A stretch of 25,042 nt of DNA. Origin: an uncultured Pseudomonas sp. GTDB taxonomy: Bacteria > Pseudomonadota > Gammaproteobacteria > Pseudomonadales > Pseudomonadaceae. This document shows, piece by piece, positions 6,644 to 15,381 of this stretch; within the stretch, counting starts at the first letter, position 1, and every line of letters begins with the position of its first letter. Both the position numbers and the translations under genes were made by a program. The notes below the pieces were generated by a model. That model was not told the DNA's origin and ran no database searches. It was given only the letters and a program-made list of their open reading frames with translations. The stretch spans positions 1 through 25,042 of the forward strand of contig NZ_CAMPHV010000059.1 in NCBI RefSeq assembly GCF_946886105.1, in the 5' to 3' direction.

Positions 6644-9298
6644 ATGAGCGATATCCCTCGCGCCGCCGCCCCGCTGGATGAAATACCCAGAACGCGGCGC
6701 GGACGTCTGAAAGTATTTCTGGGCGCGGCACCGGGCGTGGGCAAGACCTACGCTATGTTGCAGGCCGCACAAGGGCAACTGCAGCAGGGCGTCGACGTGC
6801 GGGTCGGGGCGGTGCAAACCCACGGCCGGGCGGAAACCGAGGCGATGCTGACCGGCTTGCCGCAGCAACCCTTGCTGCGCGTTGATCATCGCGGCGTGGT
6901 CAGCGACGAGCTGGACCTGGACGGCATCCTGGCGGACCCGCCCGAGTTGGTGCTGGTCGATGAGTTGTCGCACGGCAACGCTCCCGGCAGCCGCCACGAC
7001 AAACGCTGGCAGGACGTGCAGGAACTGCTCGACGCCGCGATCGACGTGTACAGCACGGTCAACGTGCAGCATCTGGAGAGCCTGAACGACCGGGTGCGCG
7101 ACATTACCGGCGTGCAGGTCAGCGAAACCCTGCCGGACTGGGTGTTGCAGGACGCCGATGAAATCCTCCTGATCGATCTGCCGCCGCGGGAATTGCTCGA
7201 ACGCCTGCGCGAAGGAAAAGTCCGGATGCCGGAGCAGGCGCGCGCGGCCATCGATGCCTTTTTCAGCCAGACCAACCTCACCGTGCTACGCGAGTTGGCG
7301 ATGCAAACGGCGGCCGCCCGGGTGGATGCCGACCTGCATCGTCGCTATCGCCTGCAAGGGCAGGAAGCCCCGCCGCTGCGTGGCCGCTTGTTGGTCGGGA
7401 TAGACGGCGACGCGCAGGCCGAGCGCCTGGTTCGGCATGCCAGCCAAGTGGCCGCACGGCGTCATCTGCCCTGGTCGGTGGTGCACGTGGACGCTGGCGG
7501 CAAACGCGACGAAGCGAGTCTGGGTTGCCTGCAATCCGCCGAGCAGCTCGCCGAGCGTCTGGGTGGCGAAGTCGTCAGCCTGCGCGGCGAAGCGGTGGCG
7601 CTTACCCTGCTCGAACATGCACGTCAGCGGCGCGCCAGCCTGATTCTGATCGGGCGCAGCCGCCAGCGCTGGTGGCCCCGCTGGTTCGGTCGCGGCTTGG
7701 CCGAGCGTTTGCTCGCGCGTGGGCAGGGATTGGAAATCAGTGTCCTGGATGCCGGCGGCGACCGGGCTCCGGCAACACGCCATAAAGAGCGGCCCCTGGC
7801 TCGGCATGAATACCTGCTGGCACCGCTGGCTACCTTGGTCGCGGTGGCGGTCGCCTTGGCGCTGTCGCACGTGCTCGAACTGCCGAATATCTCCCTGATC
7901 TTTCTCGCCGCCGTACTGGTGGTGGCGGTGCGCAGCAGCCCGGCGCTGGCGCTGGCCTGCGCCGGTCTTTCGTTCTTGGCGTACAACTTCCTGTTTATCC
8001 AGCCGACCATGACGCTGACCATTGCGCGCCAGGAGGACGTCCTGAGCCTGTTGTTCTTCCTGCTCGTGGCGGGCCTCACCGGTAACCTGGCCAGCCGCCA
8101 GCGCCGACAACTGCTGACCCTGCGGCAGACCCAGGCGGAAACCACGGCGTTGCTCGAACTCTCGCGCAAGTTGACCGCCGCCACCGACCGTCAAGCGGTG
8201 ATGGCGGCCGCGATGCAGCAGTTCGCGCTCTGGCCCGAGGTCGACGTCAGCCTGTTAACCCCTGATCGCGATGGCGGCTGGAACGTCGAGGCGGGGGCGC
8301 AGCGGCCCTTGACGGAGCAGGAGCAAGCCGCTGCCGATTGGTCCTGGCGCAATGAGAAGCCCGCGGGCCTGGGCACCGGCACCCTGCCGGACGGGCGTTG
8401 GTGGTGGTGGCCGTTGATCGGAGAAGCCGGGCCGCTGGCGCTGCTGGGCATTCGTCCCAGGGGCAGCGACGCGCTGGTACTCGAGCGGCGCCGGCTGATT
8501 GCCGCGCTCGGCCAGCCGCTGGTCCAGGCCCTGGAGCGCGCGCAACTGGCCGAAGACCTGGAGGCCGCGCGTTTGCACGGGCAAACCGAGGAGCTGCGTA
8601 GCGCCTTGCTGGCCTCGGTGTCCCATGACCTGCGTACGCCGTTGACCGCCATGCGCGGTTCCATCGACAGCCTGCTGGCGCTTGGCGAGCAGATTCCGCC
8701 GGAGGATCGTCGCGAACTGCTCGAAGGCACCCGCGATGAAGCCGAGCGCCTGGACCGCTATATCCAGAACCTGCTGGATATGACCCGCTTGGGCCATGGC
8801 AGCCTCAAGCTGGAGCGCGACTGGGTGACGCCGGCGGATATAGTCGCCGCGGCGGTGCAACGCTTGCGTCCGGTGTTGGCACCCTTGCAGGTCGAGCTGC
8901 AGGTGCCCAGCGAACTGCCGCTGCTCTACGCCCATGCCGCATTGATCGAGCAAGCCCTGGTCAACGTCCTGGAAAACGCCGCGCGCTTTTCGCCGAGCCA
9001 GGGCCGCCTGCGCATCGCCGTGGAGGCGGACACGGCAGAGCTGCGATTTATCGTCAGCGACCAGGGGCCGGGGATCCCCGAGCACGAGCGGCAGAAAATC
9101 TTCGACATGTTCTATACCGCCGCGCGTGGCGACCGCGGCGGGCAGGGTACCGGCCTGGGCCTGGCGATCTGCCAGGGCATGGTCGGCGCGCATGGCGGGC
9201 GGGTCAGCGTCGGCGACGGGCTCGATGGTCAGGGTGCGAGCCTGACCCTGCACTTGCCGCTGCATCCACAACCTTTGATGGAAGAAGAAGCGCCATGA
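6644..9298 (+). CDS. kdpD: Osmosensitive K+ sensor histidine kinase KdpD
   Basis: This is the membrane histidine kinase that senses K+ limitation or turgor and phosphorylates KdpE. The 884 residues show the full architecture. The N-terminal KdpD domain carries the Walker A loop GAAPGVGKT at residues 27-35. A universal-stress-type domain covers about 235-360. A four-helix DUF4118 membrane segment covers about 390-485. A GAF-like linker follows, then the kinase with SHDLRTPLT (phospho-acceptor H661), the N box NVLENAARFSP, DQGPGIP and GTGLGLAI. The start is ATG 6644; the frame is open slightly further upstream without a better site. kdpE overlaps its stop codon. kdpFABC, the usual partner, is absent here. 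Confidence 0.93.
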   Translation: MSDIPRAAAPLDEIPRTRRGRLKVFLGAAPGVGKTYAMLQAAQGQLQQGVDVRVGAVQTHGRAETEAMLTGLPQQPLLRVDHRGVVSDELDLDGILADPPELVLVDELSHGNAPGSRHDKRWQDVQELLDAAIDVYSTVNVQHLESLNDRVRDITGVQVSETLPDWVLQDADEILLIDLPPRELLERLREGKVRMPEQARAAIDAFFSQTNLTVLRELAMQTAAARVDADLHRRYRLQGQEAPPLRGRLLVGIDGDAQAERLVRHASQVAARRHLPWSVVHVDAGGKRDEASLGCLQSAEQLAERLGGEVVSLRGEAVALTLLEHARQRRASLILIGRSRQRWWPRWFGRGLAERLLARGQGLEISVLDAGGDRAPATRHKERPLARHEYLLAPLATLVAVAVALALSHVLELPNISLIFLAAVLVVAVRSSPALALACAGLSFLAYNFLFIQPTMTLTIARQEDVLSLLFFLLVAGLTGNLASRQRRQLLTLRQTQAETTALLELSRKLTAATDRQAVMAAAMQQFALWPEVDVSLLTPDRDGGWNVEAGAQRPLTEQEQAAADWSWRNEKPAGLGTGTLPDGRWWWWPLIGEAGPLALLGIRPRGSDALVLERRRLIAALGQPLVQALERAQLAEDLEAARLHGQTEELRSALLASVSHDLRTPLTAMRGSIDSLLALGEQIPPEDRRELLEGTRDEAERLDRYIQNLLDMTRLGHGSLKLERDWVTPADIVAAAVQRLRPVLAPLQVELQVPSELPLLYAHAALIEQALVNVLENAARFSPSQGRLRIAVEADTAELRFIVSDQGPGIPEHERQKIFDMFYTAARGDRGGQGTGLGLAICQGMVGAHGGRVSVGDGLDGQGASLTLHLPLHPQPLMEEEAP

Positions 9299-9987
9299 GC
9301 CTTAGCCAATCGACCGTCCTGGTGATCGACGACGAGGCGCAGATCCGCAAATTCCTGCGTATCAGCCTCAGCGCTCAGGGCTACAGCGTGCTCGAAGCCG
9401 GCAATGGCCGCGACGGCCTGGCGCAGGCGGCGTTGGGCAAGCCCGCGCTGGTGGTGCTTGACCTCGGCCTGCCGGACCTCGACGGGCAGACGGTACTGCG
9501 CGAACTGCGTGCCTGGTCACAGGTCCCGGTGATGGTGCTTTCGGTACGCGCCAGCGAAAGCGAGAAAGTACTGGCGCTGGATGGCGGCGCCAACGACTAC
9601 GTGACCAAACCCTTCGGTATTCAAGAGTTTCTCGCGCGTGCGCGTGCGCTGCTGCGCCAAACCGGCGATGCCCGCCAACAGCAAGCCATGGTTCGCAGCG
9701 GGCCGCTAGCGGTGGACTTCGTCTACCGGCGAGTGAGCCTGGCGGACACCGAGGTGGCGCTGACGCCCAAGGAATACGCGGTGCTGGCGATGCTCGCCCA
9801 ACACCTGGGGCGGGTGGTTACCCAGCAGCAACTACTGAAGGATATCTGGGGGCCCAGTCATACCGATCACAGCCACTACCTGCGCGTAGTCGTGGGTCAC
9901 CTGCGGCAAAAACTCGGCGACGACCCGACCGCCCCACGGTTTATCAGCACCGAGGCCGGGGTCGGCTACCGCTTGCTGGAAGTATGA
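9295..9987 (+). CDS. kdpE: KdpE response regulator (OmpR family)
   Basis: This is the response regulator partner of KdpD. The 230 residues comprise a receiver domain and a C-terminal winged helix. The receiver has the acidic pocket DDE at 12-14, phospho-acceptor D56 in VVLDLGLPD, and the conserved lysine in YVTKPF. The winged helix includes LTPKEYAVL and ends at VGYRLLEV. Its ATG overlaps the kdpD stop (ATGA), so the two are translationally coupled. Since no kdpFABC lies nearby, the local candidate target is the divergent ktrBA operon, via the TTTACGG repeat between the two operons. That target is inferred. Confidence 0.93.
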   Translation: MSLSQSTVLVIDDEAQIRKFLRISLSAQGYSVLEAGNGRDGLAQAALGKPALVVLDLGLPDLDGQTVLRELRAWSQVPVMVLSVRASESEKVLALDGGANDYVTKPFGIQEFLARARALLRQTGDARQQQAMVRSGPLAVDFVYRRVSLADTEVALTPKEYAVLAMLAQHLGRVVTQQQLLKDIWGPSHTDHSHYLRVVVGHLRQKLGDDPTAPRFISTEAGVGYRLLEV

Positions 9988-10071
9988 GCGGCGAGCGCCT
10001 TGGTGTTTTTCAAGCCCACTGGCGTAACCACTGAGCGAAGATATTTGCGCGCAAGCACAGGGATTGTGACG

Positions 10072-10221
10072 CTAGCAGGCCGTTGAAAAATGCAGGCGAG
10101 GCAGGCAAGACAAGGACTAGGCGTCCCCACAAAAACAGCCGAAAAAGCGGACTGGGCTCGCACGCGAGGCCGTTTTTAACGCCGTATTGCCAACGCAGGT
10201 AGTTTTTCAACGGCCTGCTAG
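10072..10221. mobile_element. MITE-like element with 19-bp perfect terminal inverted repeats
   Basis: A 150-bp non-coding element bounded by ctagcaggccgttgaaaaa (10072-10090) and its exact reverse complement (10203-10221). Both ends carry CTAG, which could be a target duplication or part of the repeat. No transposase is encoded, so it would be mobilised in trans. A related right end is seen at 1-59. It sits between kdpE and the solute-binding protein gene, directly after the stop of the latter. Confidence 0.8.
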
Positions 10222-10227
10222 GCGCTT

Positions 10228-10977
10228 CTATTGCCCAATGGGTTGCTCGTAGCGACGCTGAATACGCGCCAGTTCGCCCGAGTGGCGCAGCTGCTCCAGG
10301 GCGCTGGCCCAGTGAGCCACCAACTCATCGTCACTGTCGCGGCTGAAGGCGATGTAAAGCGAGGCGCGATAGAGCTCGAGGGGAATCCGCCGCAGCGTGC
10401 CGGGGGCGATGTTCAATCGGCGGCTGTAGTAGGCCACCCCCGCATCGGTGTCGCCGACGATGATGTCGGTGCGGCCGGCCAGTAGCATGCGGTAGAGCTG
10501 CAGGCTCTTAGTTGCGCTTTTGTCGAGGTTATTGAACCCCAGCGACTCCAGCATCCTCGGCACCAGACCGGCATGCCGCGTGGTGATCCGCGGCGCATGC
10601 AGCAGTTGCTCCAGGGAAGTCACCGGCTGCGACGCATTGGCCAACTGATAGGGATGGATGGACTCCTCCACAAGCGGCCCGACCCATTTGTACAGCGCCT
10701 CACGCTCCGCCGTGCGGAACATGGAATACATAATGGTCTTGGGTCGGGTCTGCAGCATGTGAGAGGTTCGCATGCTGGGCAGCAGCACTACCTCGAAGTC
10801 ATCCCCGGTCAGCGCCATGATGGCCCGAACGATCTCCGTCGTCATGCCGGTGAGCTGATCGCTCTCCTGGTAGTTGTACGGCGCCCACTCCTCGGTAACG
10901 ACCTGATACTGCTCGGCCCGGGCAAGCGTGCCGAGCAGTAGAAAGAACAGCACAGCGGTATGGATCGAATGCTTCAC
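10228..10977 (-). CDS. Periplasmic solute-binding protein (SBP_bac_3-like)
   Basis: A 249-residue secreted protein. A cleavable signal peptide (MKHSIHTAVLFFLLLGTLARA) is followed by an amino-acid-type type II binding fold: VVTEEWAPYNYQE, GMTTEIVRAIM, VGDTDAGVAYY. Pseudomonads have many stand-alone proteins of this family, often not linked to an ABC transporter. No permease or ATPase gene is adjacent here, so the ligand and any transporter partner are unknown. The MITE-like element ends six bases beyond its stop codon. Confidence 0.85.
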   Translation of the reverse strand: MKHSIHTAVLFFLLLGTLARAEQYQVVTEEWAPYNYQESDQLTGMTTEIVRAIMALTGDDFEVVLLPSMRTSHMLQTRPKTIMYSMFRTAEREALYKWVGPLVEESIHPYQLANASQPVTSLEQLLHAPRITTRHAGLVPRMLESLGFNNLDKSATKSLQLYRMLLAGRTDIIVGDTDAGVAYYSRRLNIAPGTLRRIPLELYRASLYIAFSRDSDDELVAHWASALEQLRHSGELARIQRRYEQPIGQ

Positions 10978-11006
10978 GTGTCCTGCCAGATGGGCGATGA
11001 GAGGAA

Positions 11007-11062
11007 GGGGACGGATTTACCTATAGGCGAAGAAAAGAAAGAGGACGGATTATTCATAGGGC
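11007..11062. repeat. Short imperfect direct repeat
   Basis: Two imperfect copies of an approximately 21-bp motif, GGGGACGGATTTACCTATAGG (first copy ggggacggatttacctatag plus g) and GAGGACGGATTATTCATAGG, lie about 34 bp apart around 11007-11029 and 11041-11060. They sit just upstream of the solute-binding protein gene. Short GGGGACGGATT-type units occur as remnants elsewhere in bacterial genomes. No function is apparent. Confidence 0.5.
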
Positions 11063-11153
11063 AAACCATCCCACTTTCGTTCGGGCTCGACCGTACTCCA
11101 TCCCTCCGGCTCCCTGTGCGTACTTATCGAAATTGGACAAGGAAGAACCCCAC

Positions 11154-11362
11154 ATGCTCCGCCTGTTTTGGCTGCGCGACCATATGCAGTACAGCGACAC
11201 CCTGGCGCAGTGGCTGCACCAACAATTCGCTTACGAATTCGCCGAGCAACCCCTGGCCGACTGGCAGCGTGAATTCGCCGAGGCCAGGGTAACGGCGACT
11301 GGCGATGCCTGATCGCCATCGAGAGCGGCCAACTGCTCGGCGGCGTGGCGCGGGAGCTTTGA
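11154..11362 (+). pseudogene. Frameshifted GNAT acetyltransferase remnant
   Basis: From ATG 11154, preceded by AAGGAAG, the frame reads MLRLFWLRDHMQYSDTLAQW and continues to AEAR, then stops near 11312. Shifting frame after the Glu-Ala codons at about 11285 restores GDWRCLIAIESGQLLGGVA, which resembles the beta-strand core of small GNAT N-acetyltransferases, until TGA at 11360. The joined product would be under 70 residues, well below the family's roughly 150. The gene is therefore both frameshifted and truncated. The family assignment is by eye from the short conserved stretch. Confidence 0.5.
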
Positions 11363-11507
11363 GCTGCCTGGGTCCGATAGCTAGGGCGATCAATATGCGG
11401 GGGCATCGGGAGACTGAGAGTCAATGGCCCTGACTGCCATTGATTTGGCTATGTAGCCATTGCGTATCGCATGGGCCACCTGGGAAGCGTGACATTGGCA
11501 GCGGTCA

Positions 11508-11587
11508 GTAGGGTGCGCCGTGCGCACCAAGCGTCTGCGTCTGCGCCGGTGTCGATGTTGGATGACGGTGCGCACGGCGCACCCTAC
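11508..11587. repeat. Perfect 21-bp inverted repeat, 38-bp spacer
   Basis: The arms at 11508-11528 and 11567-11587 are exact reverse complements and contain gggtgcgccgtgcgcacc. The element lies in a gene-free stretch between the GNAT remnant and the sterol desaturase gene. I recall similar GTAGGGTGCGC arms as dispersed repeats in Pseudomonas. The rest of 11363-11749 holds nothing else I can identify. Confidence 0.75.
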
Positions 11588-11749
11588 GAGTCAGCCCCCT
11601 ACACCCAGGCGCCGATGCCTGAGCGCAACAGTCATCAAAGCTAGATGACCCATCGCCCGGCAATTGGGTTTCATAGCGATGATCTCGCCCTCGTGTAATA
11701 CCCCAGGGCGGCCTTGTTTTTTTGTGTGCTGCAAACAGGAGGGCAGGTA

Positions 11750-12565
11750 TCAGTTGTAATCGCTATCGGGCCTGTCGGAGCGTAGAAGCGGCCACCACAG
11801 TTGCGCATACCAAGGATCGCCGGGGTCTTGCGGAATGCCATAGCGCGAAGGGTAGCGATCCCGGGTGAAATTAGCCGTGCCGAACAGGGTGTCCCAGATA
11901 AACAGCAACTGGGCGAAGTTGTGATGAGGCGGCTTGCCATGTTCGTCCAGCTCCGCGTGATGGGCGCGGTGCGTGCTGGGCAGCTGAATCAGACGCTCCA
12001 GCACCCAGGCCAGTGGCGCCAGCCAGCGTTTGCGGTATAGCGCCTGGTCCCAGGCGAAGGCGCTGTGTACCAGCACATTGGCGCAGCCGAAAATCAGATG
12101 ACCGATCAGCACCGCCTCGCCCAGCCCCAGGTACAACATCACCCCAGCGAACCAAATGTCCGGCATGAACAGAAACCACCGCCAGTTTTCCCGGTAGGCC
12201 ACGCTGATGCTCATGGTCGTCGCCGTGTGATGGGTGCGGTGCATGCGCCACATCACAGGCAGCGTGTGGCCGAGCCGGTGATACCAGTAGTGCAGGAAGT
12301 CAGCCGGCAGGATCACCAGCAGCACCGCCAACCAGAGCGGCATTTGCGCCAGCGCGCCGGCCAGGCTGGGCGCGATGAAGCCAAGCAACAGCGCCACACA
12401 GGCAATGATCGTCGGCTTAATCAACAAGGCGAATTGCGCAAGGCTGACGACATCGACGATCAGCTCGTCCGACTGGCGCCGCGCGAGCATGCGCCCGGCA
12501 AGCAGTTCCAGAGCGCCGAGAACGATCAACAGGCCACTGACGACCAGGGTATCCAAATGCGCCAT
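11750..12565 (-). CDS. Sterol desaturase / fatty acid hydroxylase family protein
   Basis: A 271-residue integral membrane di-iron oxygenase-type protein. It has the histidine clusters of the family: HYWYHRLGH near residue 90, HRTHH near 109 and HRAHH near 200, set between hydrophobic helices. Family members hydroxylate or desaturate lipids, sterols or carotenoids using oxygen; which lipid is acted on here cannot be told. The ATG is preceded by GAGGAAG. It lies 32 bp downstream of the AraC gene on the same strand, so the two are probably co-transcribed or the regulator controls it. Confidence 0.87.
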   Translation of the reverse strand: MAHLDTLVVSGLLIVLGALELLAGRMLARRQSDELIVDVVSLAQFALLIKPTIIACVALLLGFIAPSLAGALAQMPLWLAVLLVILPADFLHYWYHRLGHTLPVMWRMHRTHHTATTMSISVAYRENWRWFLFMPDIWFAGVMLYLGLGEAVLIGHLIFGCANVLVHSAFAWDQALYRKRWLAPLAWVLERLIQLPSTHRAHHAELDEHGKPPHHNFAQLLFIWDTLFGTANFTRDRYPSRYGIPQDPGDPWYAQLWWPLLRSDRPDSDYN

Positions 12566-12597
12566 GACGGCTTCCTCAATATTCGAGGAGGCCAGTC

Positions 12598-13356
12598 TCA
12601 GCTACCTGGCAGGCGACTGACTTGAAGGATTTTGTGGTCATTGGCCTGCGATGGCTTCAGGCCGAAAGTGCGCAGACAAATGCGCGAGAGATGAGCCGAG
12701 TCGGCAAACCCGGCCGCATGCGCGACCTCGGTGGCGGGCTTGGCGTCGCTGAGCATTGCCAGCGCGCGCCGCAGTTTGCGCCACAACAAGAGCTTGCGCA
12801 GCGGAATGCCAAGACAATCCTGAAGCCAGTGAGAACAGTGGGCCTGGGTACTCGGATAGCGCTGGCGGAATGCCTGCCAGATATGCTCGGCGCTCGTTGC
12901 GGCATCTGCGGCCTCTATCAGAAGCAGCAGATAGGCCAGTTTAGGCAGTGGCGGTGCGGCCGGCTGCTGATGCAGATCGAGCAGATGGTTCAGCCACGCT
13001 TCCAGTCCAGGCTGGTCGGCGATGGTTACCAGCGTCGAAATATCCACAGCATCGTCCAATTGCTGAAATTCCAGCGGGCTCAGCCGGGCCCATGCCAGAA
13101 GTCGAGAGTAGCTCGGGTGTCCAGGCTCGATGGTGATGCTGATATGCGTCTGCGGCCTAGTGAAACGACGGCGAAGCTCAGGCGCCAGTACCCAGCCTGA
13201 AGCCGTTACGAGTCGCCCCTCTATCTCCAGCTCAAGAGGGCAATTCTCCGTGGCCGCCAGCAAGGTCATGCCTGGCCGCTGGTTGTAGCCGTTGGGTAAT
13301 GAGTGCGCCCTGACGATAAGGCAGGCGTCACCTATAAGTAGCTGATTCGTGACCAT
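12598..13356 (-). CDS. AraC-family transcriptional regulator
   Basis: A 252-residue regulator. The C-terminal half has the two helix-turn-helix motifs of AraC/XylS proteins: LRKLLLWRKLRRALAML then TEVAHAAGFADSAHLSR and TFGLKPSQ. The N-terminal half (about residues 1-130) is a small sensing domain with no family I can name. The gene lies just upstream of the desaturase-type gene on the same strand and is its most likely regulator by position. Confidence 0.85.
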   Translation of the reverse strand: MVTNQLLIGDACLIVRAHSLPNGYNQRPGMTLLAATENCPLELEIEGRLVTASGWVLAPELRRRFTRPQTHISITIEPGHPSYSRLLAWARLSPLEFQQLDDAVDISTLVTIADQPGLEAWLNHLLDLHQQPAAPPLPKLAYLLLLIEAADAATSAEHIWQAFRQRYPSTQAHCSHWLQDCLGIPLRKLLLWRKLRRALAMLSDAKPATEVAHAAGFADSAHLSRICLRTFGLKPSQANDHKILQVSRLPGS

Positions 13357-13374
13357 AACTCGCTTACAGGGTGA

Positions 13375-13968
13375 TTAGTGGGGAGGCGCTTCAAAGATAC
13401 TCTTTGGCAAATCCAGACCAGTCAAATAGTGGTCAGCCCCCCAGCCAAATCGCGCAGACCAACCCGCAAGTTTTCCGGAACCGTCCTCAGGGTGACGGAT
13501 GGATACAGTGCCCTGTACGGCACCGACGGAGGTGATGCCACGAACATCCGTGACATCGGCGGTCTCCAGCCAGACATCCATATAATCGGGTGCGAAGAAC
13601 CCCAGACGCCAAACCCCATACGGTAGTTGCGGCTGGCGCAAATAACACGCCTTGTAATCCCCCATATCCCGGATCAGGCAGTGCTCGCCGACGGTCAGGG
13701 GCACGTCCTTGAACAGCTCGGCTACATCCGAATGCCCTTCGGCGGTCAAGGTAACGGTGTCCTCGATGCGCTGCCAACGGCCTTGGATATGCCCGTCCAG
13801 GTTGCCGTAGGCATAGGTCGCTTCGAAGCGCCCATCGTCCTTCAGCAGTAGCGTGGAACCGGTTTCCCTGGCGCCTTGCAGCACATAACGGCCAGCCAGC
13901 TCGGTGGACGGTTTGGCGTTTGCGAATAGCGGGATAAGGGCGAACAAGATCAGCAGAAAACGCTTCAT
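13375..13968 (-). CDS. Secreted chimeric protein: lipocalin-like N-terminus plus partial DUF2931
   Basis: A 197-residue exported protein with a signal peptide ending near residue 18 (LFANA). Residues 24-110 form a beta-rich domain (GRYVLQGARETGSTLLLKDD, GRWQRIEDTVTLTAE) that looks lipocalin-like. Residues 115-197 closely match the first half of the two DUF2931 proteins next door: GFFAPDYMDVWLETADVTD, then TVSIRHPEDGSG, then the equivalent of the first LDLP segment, after which it stops. It thus lacks the second half of DUF2931. ATG 13968 was chosen; a GTG at 13980, just after the stop of the neighbouring gene, is possible. The role is inferred as an accessory immunity or remnant. Confidence 0.6.
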   Translation of the reverse strand: MKRFLLILFALIPLFANAKPSTELAGRYVLQGARETGSTLLLKDDGRFEATYAYGNLDGHIQGRWQRIEDTVTLTAEGHSDVAELFKDVPLTVGEHCLIRDMGDYKACYLRQPQLPYGVWRLGFFAPDYMDVWLETADVTDVRGITSVGAVQGTVSIRHPEDGSGKLAGWSARFGWGADHYLTGLDLPKSIFEAPPH

Positions 13969-13980
13969 GCGCGATAACAC

Positions 13981-14631
13981 TCACCACGAGCCATAGGGAA
14001 TACCGTGCTGCTCGATATAAGTCTTGGCGGCGGGTTCCAATGGCAGGGCATATTCCCCGTCGCTTTTTCCTTGGTCAGGTCCCTTGGGTTCGATCTCGGC
14101 CTGGATTCGTAGAATTTCTGTAATAGGGAAACAAGGGCCGTTGACCCAAAGCTTGGCAACGCCTCCGGGCGCAAGGCCGATAGTGATAAAGCGCCGGTAA
14201 TCGGTAACTGTGCCGCGTAGAGGACAAGTGACCTGCTCAGGCTTACGCATTAATTGGCGAGCCGAGGCGGGAACCTCAAGCGTTGCGCGATAGGTTTTCG
14301 GCTCAACCAATGACTGCCAACGGACAAAAATTCGTGCTGGTAAATCGATATTCGTAAGAGTTACCCCTTTACCGCGAATATACGGACCGGGCCAGCCGGC
14401 AGGCGTACCGGAGCCATCTTCTGGTTGGCGGATTGAAACCGTACCGGACATCGCCCCAGTGAAGGTAGCACCTCGATTGTCAGTGACATCGGCGGTTTCC
14501 AGCCATACATCCATATAATCGGGTGCGAAGAAGCCCAGATACCAGCCTTTGTAGGGCATTGATGGCTCGGCCGCACCAGAAGCTCTTGCTAGAAATGTGA
14601 CGACGAGAAGAGCAAGCAGCGTGTATTTCAT
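13981..14631 (-). CDS. DUF2931 family protein (probable Tle1 immunity, second copy)
   Basis: A 216-residue exported protein with a signal peptide (about residues 1-19). The mature part matches its paralogue at 15467-16117 along its whole length, ending in the same HGIPYGSW. The start overlaps the stop of the truncated lipase upstream (ATGA), indicating coupled translation. DUF2931 genes next to DUF2235 lipases are usually taken as periplasmic antidotes that protect against the cell's own or a sister's phospholipase. That role is inferred from position. It has diverged more from its paralogue than the lipase fragments have from each other. Confidence 0.7.
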   Translation of the reverse strand: MKYTLLALLVVTFLARASGAAEPSMPYKGWYLGFFAPDYMDVWLETADVTDNRGATFTGAMSGTVSIRQPEDGSGTPAGWPGPYIRGKGVTLTNIDLPARIFVRWQSLVEPKTYRATLEVPASARQLMRKPEQVTCPLRGTVTDYRRFITIGLAPGGVAKLWVNGPCFPITEILRIQAEIEPKGPDQGKSDGEYALPLEPAAKTYIEQHGIPYGSW

Positions 14632-15338
14632 AACAGGGTTACCGAATCAGGTTTGTTTGGGTGGACTGTACGCTGACCATCCCTCGCAGGGCGGTTGACG
14701 AAGTGAACTGTCAACGCGCCACTTTCACCTAGATGGACATTCCAATGGGCCGCCTGGTGCAGGAAGTGTGCATAAAGCAAATCCTGCTCCTCGAAGTCGA
14801 GGTTCAACTGCGCCTTGCCTTGGGCATAGGCCATCAGCTTCTCCGCGATAGGGATCAGTTCTGCAGGCAACTTCAGCTCGCTAGTATTGGGGATCGGCCG
14901 GAACGGCGCCCCCGCGTCCTGAGCCAGGGCATGCATGATGCGTAGGGGAATACGCCCATACTCGCCGCGCACACGGCGCTCCAGTTTGACCTGGGTATAG
15001 ATCACCTTGCGCCGCACCGGGTTGTTGGTAGAGCGTACTTGCCGCCAGTCGATAAACAGCTTGCCGTTGGGCCGCGCCGAGTCGAGCAGGCCGCGTTGCC
15101 GCCAGGATGCCAAGGCGCGGCTGGCTTGCTTCCAGGCCAGACTCTCTTCATTGGGCAAGTGGTTATCCACCTCGTCACTGAAGGGCCGGGTGAGGAACAG
15201 CTTTTCCTCGGCCTCCAGCGGGTAGTTGCCACCAATGTCGCCATGGGCGCCGGGTAAAGTGATCTCCGAGAAGTTCGGCTGGGTGCTATTCAGTGAGTAG
15301 TTATGACGGTATTCATCGCCGGCCACCAAGTGGATCAC
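14628..15338 (-). CDS. Truncated C-terminal copy of the DUF2235 lipase
   Basis: About 236 residues nearly identical to the C-terminal part of the full lipase at 16114-18027. It starts from a GTG with poor translation signals, and homology at DNA level begins at about 15372. It keeps the putative catalytic His (GAHGDIGG) but lacks the PAAR domain, the GFSRG nucleophile and the downstream Asp. It should therefore be inactive alone. A stop codon lies just upstream of the homologous region. It may be a recombination reservoir for the effector C-terminus or a decaying duplicate. Confidence 0.75.
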   Translation of the reverse strand: MIHLVAGDEYRHNYSLNSTQPNFSEITLPGAHGDIGGNYPLEAEEKLFLTRPFSDEVDNHLPNEESLAWKQASRALASWRQRGLLDSARPNGKLFIDWRQVRSTNNPVRRKVIYTQVKLERRVRGEYGRIPLRIMHALAQDAGAPFRPIPNTSELKLPAELIPIAEKLMAYAQGKAQLNLDFEEQDLLYAHFLHQAAHWNVHLGESGALTVHFVNRPARDGQRTVHPNKPDSVTLL

Positions 15339-15381
15339 CCGTTTTGCGCTATCTGGCGCCAGGTGCAGCTTCTGAACTAAA

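Noticed and set aside
9988..10020. Terminator after kdpE (GGCG-AG-CGCC then T-rich)
   Set aside because: The stem is four base pairs with a two-base loop and the T-run is separated from it; too weak to call.
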